NCBI GenBank assembly: GCA_964650705.1
Contig: CAZYUJ010000004.1
Span: forward strand, 1 to 64,000
Origin: Faeciplasma sp964650705
GTDB lineage: Bacteria > Bacillota > Clostridia > Oscillospirales > Ruminococcaceae
Length of the DNA: 64,000 nucleotides
Reading direction: 5' to 3'
Position numbers and translations under genes: made by a program. Positions 59,563 through 64,000 of the stretch are shown here, in pieces (within the stretch, counting starts at the first letter, position 1; every line of letters starts with the position of its first letter). Under the pieces are notes generated by a model that was not told where the DNA came from, ran no database searches, and worked only from the letters and a program-made list of their open reading frames with translations.

Positions 59563-60102
59563 ATGGAACGCATCGAAACAAAAAACCTCGTTTTGCGAAA
59601 AGCAAAGCCATCAGATCTTGAAGCTATATACAAAAATATCTGGAGCGATGAAAGTGTCGCCCAAACCATGCTTTGGACACCCACTCGCTCGCTTGAGGAC
59701 GCTGTTTTCCGCCTCGAAAGAACGATAAAGTATCAGTCCGAAAACTACGGTTATTTTGTTTGCTTAAAAGATACTGACGAGCCCATCGGATTCGGCGGAA
59801 TAGGAAAAATAAGCGAAGGATACTATGAGGAAAGAGGAATATGTATCGCTCGCAAATATCAGGGCAGGGGATACGGAAAAGAGGTCTTGGGCGCACTGCT
59901 CGATCTGGTGTTTGATCATCTTGACGGCGACAAGTGTTTATACGGATGCTTCAGCGAAAATATCCGTTCAAGAAACGTCGCTCTTCATTTTGGGTTTGAG
60001 TATTTCGAGAGCATGGATATGACCCGAGAATGGGATCATAAGACCTTCACGGTCGATTATTATACACTTTCGAAAGCGGATCATATAAAAAATAACCGAT
60101 AG
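59563..60102 (+). CDS. GNAT-family N-acetyltransferase (RimJ/RimL type)
   Basis: A 179-residue acetyltransferase. KNLVLRKAKPSDLEAIYKNI opens the fold, and the acetyl-CoA loop is ARKYQGRGYGKEVLGALLDL. NIRSRNVALHFGFEY is the typical C-terminal segment. The acceptor is unknown, possibly a protein N-terminus or a small amine. ATGGGGAG precedes the ATG, and it is a single gene. Confidence 0.86.
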   Translation: MERIETKNLVLRKAKPSDLEAIYKNIWSDESVAQTMLWTPTRSLEDAVFRLERTIKYQSENYGYFVCLKDTDEPIGFGGIGKISEGYYEERGICIARKYQGRGYGKEVLGALLDLVFDHLDGDKCLYGCFSENIRSRNVALHFGFEYFESMDMTREWDHKTFTVDYYTLSKADHIKNNR

Positions 60103-60128
60103 ATCGTTGTGACCTATCGGTTGTTTTT
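60094..60128. terminator. bidirectional terminator
   Basis: AACCGATAG (60094-60102) pairs perfectly with CTATCGGTT (60114-60122). The left arm contains the GNAT stop codon, and the element also ends the minus-strand Nudix gene. Confidence 0.85.
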
Positions 60129-60129
60129 A

Positions 60130-60585
60130 TTATATGTTCTTAACGTTCCATTCACCGTTTTCAAACCAATAATAGGTCTCACACAGCTCATCATTATCGA
60201 AAACTTTGAACATTTCGCCAAATCCGTCGGCAAGAACACAGCTCTCAAGCTCTTTCTTATCGATCCAAAATACTTTTCCTTCGTCAGAGGATTTAAGTTC
60301 GCCTGAATAACGGTTCGTTTTGAATAAGAAGACAATATATCTGTAAAGTCCGTTCTGGTGTGTCCATTGCTTTACACCGCAAAGCCTAACGCCTGAGATA
60401 TCCAATCCTGTCTCTTCCTTAACTTCGCGAACTACGGATTCGACGAAGGATTCATTCGGCTCCACATGACCGCCGGGAAACGTGATACCCGGCCATTCGG
60501 GATCCATTCTGTCTTGAACCAGAATTCGATCGCCGTCATAAACCATACACATATTAGTCAATATGCATTTTTCTTCGCGTGCCAT
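60130..60585 (-). CDS. Nudix hydrolase
   Basis: A 151-residue hydrolase with a complete Nudix box, GGHVEPNESFVESVVREVKE followed by ETGLDI. The N-terminal MVYDGDRILVQDR strand fits 8-oxo-dGTP or nucleotide-sugar hydrolases of the MutT type. The substrate cannot be assigned. It starts 2 bp after the M42 peptidase stop and is thus translationally linked. Confidence 0.88.
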   Translation of the reverse strand: MAREEKCILTNMCMVYDGDRILVQDRMDPEWPGITFPGGHVEPNESFVESVVREVKEETGLDISGVRLCGVKQWTHQNGLYRYIVFLFKTNRYSGELKSSDEGKVFWIDKKELESCVLADGFGEMFKVFDNDELCETYYWFENGEWNVKNI

Positions 60586-60587
60586 AC

Positions 60588-61625
60588 TTATATACCCAAA
60601 TATCCCTTAAGCACCTTCAGCGTATTCTTAACGCCGTCAACGTGACTTCTTTCATAGCCGTGGCTTGCATAAACGCCCGAACCGATGAGGCCGTGACGGA
60701 TATCATTGCCGGCTCTTAAAGTTGCTTCAACGTCCGATCCGTAATAGGGGTAAACGTCAACGGCATAGTCGGCGCCCTCTTTCTTGGCAGCTTCAATAAG
60801 CTTACCGACAACCGTGTAGCTATAAGGCCCGCCCGAGTCCTTTGCACAAATAGAGACCATCTTTTCGGTGCATCCCAAACCGTCTCCGACACAGCCCATA
60901 TCAACGCTGATGGCTTCGGTAACTCCCTCGGGAACAGATGCCGAACCGCCGTGTCCGACCTCTTCATAAACGGTAACGTGAACGTAAACTCTTCTGGAAA
61001 GCGTAACATTTTCATCTGAAATATACTTCGCCAAGCCTAAAAGAATTCCGACAGAGAGCTTATCGTCCAAAAATCTCGATTTAATATATCCCGATTCGGT
61101 CACTCTCGTTCTCGGATCGAAACAAACTATGTCTCCGACCTCGATACCCAAAGCTTTCGTGTCGGAGGAGGAGTTAACGTCCTCGTCCAAAACAACCTCT
61201 GTCGAGGAAAAATTGCGCTTTGTGTCGCCGTATTCACCGTTGACGTGAATGGATGCGTTGCAAAGCTGAAGTGTGCCCTCGATCACTTTGCCCGAACGAG
61301 TATAGACCTTAACATTCTCAGCCTCTCCGTTTTCAGCTCTCATTCCGCCCAAAGGTGCGATCTTAAGCCTTCCGTTGCCCTTGACAGCACATACCATACC
61401 GCCCAAAGTGTCGGTGTGAGCCTCCAAAAGAAGCCCGTCACTCACGTCCTCACCACCCAAGTCTATGAGAACTCCGCCTTTGGTAGTGATCTCGGCTTTA
61501 TAGCCCAATGCTGAAAATTCATCCTTCACCCAATCTGCCGCTCTGTCAGTATATCCCGAAGGCGAGTCTATCGCCAAAAGCTCACAGGTCTTCGCAACAG
61601 CAAAATCAATATATTTCTTATCCAT
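60588..61625 (-). CDS. M42-family metallopeptidase
   Basis: A 345-residue M42 aminopeptidase-like (glutamyl aminopeptidase / FrvX type) protein. The start at 61625 follows GGAGGAATAACT. EAHTDTLGG, RFLDDKLSVGILLGL, VYEEVGHGGSASVPEG and SVDMGCVGDG hold the two-metal ligands and the catalytic Glu pair; HGYERSH near the end carries the last His. These enzymes remove N-terminal residues and form large tetrahedral complexes. GC-rich element E15 lies just upstream of its ribosome binding site. Confidence 0.9.
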   Translation of the reverse strand: MDKKYIDFAVAKTCELLAIDSPSGYTDRAADWVKDEFSALGYKAEITTKGGVLIDLGGEDVSDGLLLEAHTDTLGGMVCAVKGNGRLKIAPLGGMRAENGEAENVKVYTRSGKVIEGTLQLCNASIHVNGEYGDTKRNFSSTEVVLDEDVNSSSDTKALGIEVGDIVCFDPRTRVTESGYIKSRFLDDKLSVGILLGLAKYISDENVTLSRRVYVHVTVYEEVGHGGSASVPEGVTEAISVDMGCVGDGLGCTEKMVSICAKDSGGPYSYTVVGKLIEAAKKEGADYAVDVYPYYGSDVEATLRAGNDIRHGLIGSGVYASHGYERSHVDGVKNTLKVLKGYLGI

Positions 61626-61644
61626 AGTTATTCCTCCATAGTCT

Positions 61645-61727
61645 TGCCCCGACCGCCTCCACGACCTCGGCACAGCCGCCCCTTCGGGACGGCGCCGCCT
61701 CGCTTACGTCGGCTCCGATCGTTGCCG
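61645..61727. repeat. GC-rich palindromic element E15
   Basis: Upstream of the M42 gene, starting about 20 bases before its start codon. It has GCCGCCCC-TTCG-GGACGGC, CCGCCTCCACGACCTCGG and CGTCGGCTCCG. This is a 5' leader position, unlike most other copies. Confidence 0.75.
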
Positions 61728-61739
61728 TTTGTTACTGAG

Positions 61740-61782
61740 ATTATACCACCGATATAATCAAATTGCAACAAAAAAGCCACGG
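61740..61782. repeat. direct repeat flanking the GNAT gene, left copy
   Basis: An imperfect copy of about 43 bp of the segment at 62380-62422. The last 18 bases, GCAACAAAAAAGCCACGG, are identical. Confidence 0.7.
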
Positions 61783-61797
61783 TTTTGCCGTGGCTGA
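61766..61797 (-). terminator. terminator of the minus-strand GNAT gene
   Basis: AGCCACGG (61775-61782) pairs with CCGTGGCT (61788-61795). On the minus strand a T run follows. Confidence 0.85.
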
Positions 61798-61801
61798 GTA
61801 T

Positions 61802-62332
61802 TTAACAACAAATATCGCATTCGAGAAGTCTGTCCTCATCTGAATCTATGAATTCAGGGATAACTTCCTTAGCATCGCAAAAACTCATTGCCATATAAAA
61901 CGCAATAGTTCTTTCAGATGGAATAGCCGAGACGAACAATTTGCTTGCACCAAGTCTTTTGGCTTCTCTCAAAATGCTAAAGATAATACTTTTGCCTATT
62001 CCCATTCCTTGATATTTGTCATCCACAAAAAGCATTGTCAAGTTAGCATATTGCTTATTAGAACCCGACAAAACACCATCAATAGAACAAAATCCTACTA
62101 AATGATTACCATCAAATGCGCCGAACACACTTCCGCCACGCTCAATTTGTTCCCTAAGGTACTCAGCGATCCATTGACGCTTTTCATGGCTCCATTCTCT
62201 TACCTTGCAAGCATCCAGTAGCACCCATACAGAATCTTGTTTCACCCATTGCTTATTCCACGCCTGTCGATGGTTGAATGAAAGCAACATATCGTCGGAA
62301 ATGTCCGAAAAACTTAATAATCGGTAATTCAT
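61802..62332 (-). CDS. GNAT-family N-acetyltransferase
   Basis: A 176-residue acetyltransferase with FVDDKYQGMGIGKSIIFSIL as the acetyl-CoA loop and a C-terminal FYMAMSFCDAKEV segment. AAGGAGGAC precedes the ATG. The gene is more AT-rich and uses more A/T-ending codons than its neighbours, and it lies between two 43-bp direct repeats, so recent gain is plausible. The acceptor is unknown. Confidence 0.83.
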   Translation of the reverse strand: MNYRLLSFSDISDDMLLSFNHRQAWNKQWVKQDSVWVLLDACKVREWSHEKRQWIAEYLREQIERGGSVFGAFDGNHLVGFCSIDGVLSGSNKQYANLTMLFVDDKYQGMGIGKSIIFSILREAKRLGASKLFVSAIPSERTIAFYMAMSFCDAKEVIPEFIDSDEDRLLECDICC

Positions 62333-62379
62333 TTGTCCTCCTTAGCGGTGTTGATTAAAAATAAACGATTTATATTTCA

Positions 62380-62422
62380 ATTATACTACCACCATCGCGC
62401 AAAAGCAACAAAAAAGCCACGG
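62380..62422. repeat. direct repeat flanking the GNAT gene, right copy
   Basis: Matches 61740-61782 and includes a degenerate terminator (AAGCC...GGCTT), as if the right copy were the original terminator of the upstream tRNA cluster region. Confidence 0.65.
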
Positions 62423-62467
62423 CTCTTAGGCGGGGCTTGTTTTATATCTGAAGATACGATACCAAGT

Positions 62468-62502
62468 AAAAATCCCAAATGCAGTTGCATTCGGGATCTT
62501 TT
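62468..62502 (-). terminator. terminator of the tRNA cluster
   Basis: AATCCCAAATGCA pairs with TGCATTCGGGATC-type arms (one mismatch), and on the minus strand a T run follows the last tRNA. Confidence 0.85.
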
Positions 62503-62576
62503 TGGAGGTGCCACCCAGATTTGAACTGGGGATCAGGGAGTTGCAGTCCCACGCCTTACCACTTGGCTATGGCACC
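62503..62576 (-). tRNA. tRNA-Cys (GCA), CCA encoded
   Basis: Acceptor GGTGCCA with TGGCACC, anticodon loop CTGCAAC (anticodon GCA), T loop GTTCAAATC, discriminator T typical of cysteine tRNA. It is the last of four minus-strand tRNAs. Confidence 0.95.
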
Positions 62577-62579
62577 GTA

Positions 62580-62655
62580 TGGAGCGGATTACGAGGCTCG
62601 AACTCGCTACCTCCACCTTGGCAAGGTGGCGCTCTACCAGATGAGCTAAATCCGC
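62580..62655 (-). tRNA. tRNA-Gly (GCC), CCA encoded
   Basis: Acceptor GCGGATT with AATCCGC, anticodon loop TTGCCAA (GCC), T loop GTTCGAGCC. It lies 3 bp upstream of tRNA-Cys. Confidence 0.95.
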
Positions 62656-62660
62656 ATTTT

Positions 62661-62737
62661 TGGCGACCCGAATCGGGCTCGAACCGACGACCTCTAGCGT
62701 GACAGGCTAGCGTTCTAACCAACTGAACTACCGGGCC
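62661..62737 (-). tRNA. tRNA-Asp (GUC), CCA encoded
   Basis: Acceptor GGCCCGG with TCGGGTC (G-T pairs included), anticodon loop CTGTCAC (GTC), discriminator G as expected for aspartate tRNA. Confidence 0.95.
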
Positions 62738-62742
62738 AAAAA

Positions 62743-62818
62743 TGGTGGGAACAATAGGGCTCGAACCTATGACCCCCTGCTTGTAAGGCAGGTGCTCTCC
62801 CAGCTGAGCTATGCTCCC
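62743..62818 (-). tRNA. tRNA-Val (UAC), CCA encoded
   Basis: Acceptor GGGAGCA with TGTTCCC, anticodon loop CTTACAA (TAC), T loop GTTCGAGCC, discriminator A. It is the first tRNA of the cluster in transcription order. Confidence 0.95.
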
Positions 62819-62896
62819 ATCCAAAGCCGCCATCTATAGGCGACTTTGATTATTATACTCAATCACAAAGCTTTTGTCAATACCTTTTTGGAAATT

Positions 62897-63766
62897 TTAC
62901 TTTTTGATCAGGTTTAAAATCTCTTCGCTTGTGAATTTGTAAACTTCGCCGCAAAAATGACACTTGACCTCTGTCACATCATCTTCAGCAAGGTCTCGGA
63001 TGTCTCGCTCTCCGAGAGAAATGATGATCTTTTCTGTCTTCTCTCTGCTGCAGTTGCACTTATATCCGACCTCGAAATCGTCCAAAACATTGGGCTCCAA
63101 GCCCTCAAGAGCGCGCATTGCGATCTGCTCCGCAGTATATCCCATCTCCAAGAGGTTTGTGACGCTAGACATCGAAGCGATATTTCTCTCGATGACGTCG
63201 ATGCACTCATCACTTGCAAAGGGGAGAAGCTGAATGATAAATCCGCCTGCTTGCTTAACTGTCAAGTCGGGGTTTACCAAAACTCCCAGCGCACAAACTG
63301 TGGGTGTCTGTTCGCTGACTGCGAGATAGTTTGTGATATCTTCTGCGATCTCGCCGCTGACAAGCTCTGTTTGACCGACATAAGGCTCCTTGAGTCCCAA
63401 GTCCTTGATAACGCTGATAGTTCCGTTAACACCGACAGCTCCGCTTACATCGAGCTTTCCGTTCGGCTTCAGAGGGATCTCAACAACAGCCTCGTCACAA
63501 TATGCCTTAACGTTTCCGAAGCTGTCCGAAACCGCAACCAAATTGCCGACAGGGCCGCCGCCGTTGATTCTCACGGTAACGGTATCATCCTTGGATTTTA
63601 GTCCGAATCCGATAAGAGACGTTCCGAGCGCAAGTCTTCCGAGCGCCGCTGTAACAACAGCACTGGTCCCGTGAATCTTTTCAATTTCCGCAACAATGTC
63701 TGTGCCGTCAATAGCGCTGCAGACAACTGCCGCATCTTTGCTGATAGTTCTAACTATTCTACCCAT
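62897..63766 (-). CDS. hslO: redox-regulated chaperone Hsp33
   Basis: A 289-residue Hsp33. The C-terminal zinc switch has CNC near residue 236 and CHFC near residue 268. GFGLKSKDDTVTVRINGGGP and TVCALGVLVN belong to the chaperone core. Oxidation of the four cysteines releases zinc and activates holdase activity. The gene starts 14 bp after the preceding methyltransferase-like gene. Confidence 0.95.
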   Translation of the reverse strand: MGRIVRTISKDAAVVCSAIDGTDIVAEIEKIHGTSAVVTAALGRLALGTSLIGFGLKSKDDTVTVRINGGGPVGNLVAVSDSFGNVKAYCDEAVVEIPLKPNGKLDVSGAVGVNGTISVIKDLGLKEPYVGQTELVSGEIAEDITNYLAVSEQTPTVCALGVLVNPDLTVKQAGGFIIQLLPFASDECIDVIERNIASMSSVTNLLEMGYTAEQIAMRALEGLEPNVLDDFEVGYKCNCSREKTEKIIISLGERDIRDLAEDDVTEVKCHFCGEVYKFTSEEILNLIKK

Positions 63767-63780
63767 TTATATGAACCTTC

Positions 63781-64000
63781 TTACTTTCTTAGTCCGCAAA
63801 CATATAAAATTCTTTGTGTATCCTCCCCGGGAGGATCAAGAGTCAGGTCATCAAACATCGCTTTGACCTCAAGTCCTGCTTCTTCCAATGCACAAATGAC
63901 CTTGTCCGTATCATAAGCGATCTCCTTGAAGCTCTCCGAATATCTCTGATAATTCTCGTCATCATCAGGCACAAAGAAGTCGAGTGTGATCAAAACGCTC
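63781..64000 (-). CDS. probable class I SAM-dependent methyltransferase, C-terminal part (runs off window)
   Basis: The last 72 or so codons of a minus-strand gene whose 5' end lies beyond the window edge; the reading frame is open to base 64000. VLITLDFFVPDDDENY, EEAGLEVKAMFDDLT and TQRILYVCGLRK resemble the C-termini of class I SAM methyltransferases, but the SAM-binding motif would be outside the window. It is co-directional with hslO, 14 bp apart. Confidence 0.5.
   Translation of the reverse strand, partial: SVLITLDFFVPDDDENYQRYSESFKEIAYDTDKVICALEEAGLEVKAMFDDLTLDPPGEDTQRILYVCGLRK

Noticed and set aside
62502..62833. Open frames across the tRNA cluster
   Set aside because: The region folds into four complete tRNAs; the frames are incidental.

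Overview
The window looks like a chromosomal scaffold from a low-to-medium GC, Gram-positive, spore-forming anaerobe of the Clostridia, most likely Oscillospirales (Ruminococcaceae-like). The placement is an inference from gene content: spmA/spmB, a SpoIID-domain protein, GTP-type PEP carboxykinase, ymfF/ymfH/ymfI, lgt, class B-type sortases, lipoproteins with lipoboxes, and AGGAGG-type ribosome binding sites with frequent GTG/TTG starts. A run of exactly 100 N (19406-19505) shows that it is a draft assembly.

Layout. 1-8.1 kb: three tandem genes for exported proteins with a SipW/TasA-type signal, a camelysin-like domain and beta-helix modules. The second and third share an almost identical 435-bp module covering terminator, promoter, leader and signal-peptide codons. 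8.1-11.9 kb: an esterase and the tldD/tldE pair. 12.1-17.0 kb: a complete oligopeptide ABC operon (oppA-B-C-D-F order, minus strand), then the fossil 3' end of a sugar ABC permease. 17.4-20 kb: a small YloV-like protein, a flavoprotein, a 111-bp tandem repeat interrupted by the gap, and tRNA-Leu. 20-31 kb: pyrR-uraA, a hydrolase/acyltransferase fusion with a zinc-ribbon membrane protein, pckG, a candidate small RNA, ttcA-ymdB, spmAB, and an AbrB-type regulator. 31-39.5 kb: ymfF-ymfH-lgt-folD, rpsO, pnp and a hydrolase. 39.5-50.6 kb: a long minus-strand run (cysteine desulfurase, thiI, cinA, two sortases, SpoIID, ymfI, DUF6106-like, acpS, nnrD, lipoprotein) and an XRE regulator. 50.7-64 kb: hemW, an efflux adaptor lipoprotein, lepA, a RING/zinc-ribbon membrane protein, rpsF-ssb-rpsR, HAD/Nudix/GNAT/M42 enzymes, a 50-residue microprotein, four tRNAs, hslO and the end of a probable methyltransferase.

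How the genes work together. Several form recognisable functional groups: the sulfur relay for tRNA thiolation (cysteine desulfurase with ThiI, plus TtcA), EF-P aminopentanol modification (ymfF, ymfH, ymfI), lipoprotein maturation (lgt, with several lipoproteins in the window), RNA turnover and translation (rpsO, pnp, rpsF-ssb-rpsR, lepA), and the cell surface (SipW-type proteins, sortases, SpoIID).

The most unusual material is non-coding or modular. It comprises (i) the surface-protein array with shared 5' modules and divergent 3' bodies, (ii) a family of about 15 GC-rich palindromic intergenic elements, at least six with C(TTCG)G tetraloop hairpins, and (iii) a 111-bp tandem repeat whose unit carries a copy of the 3' end of the adjacent tRNA-Leu and appears collapsed in the assembly.
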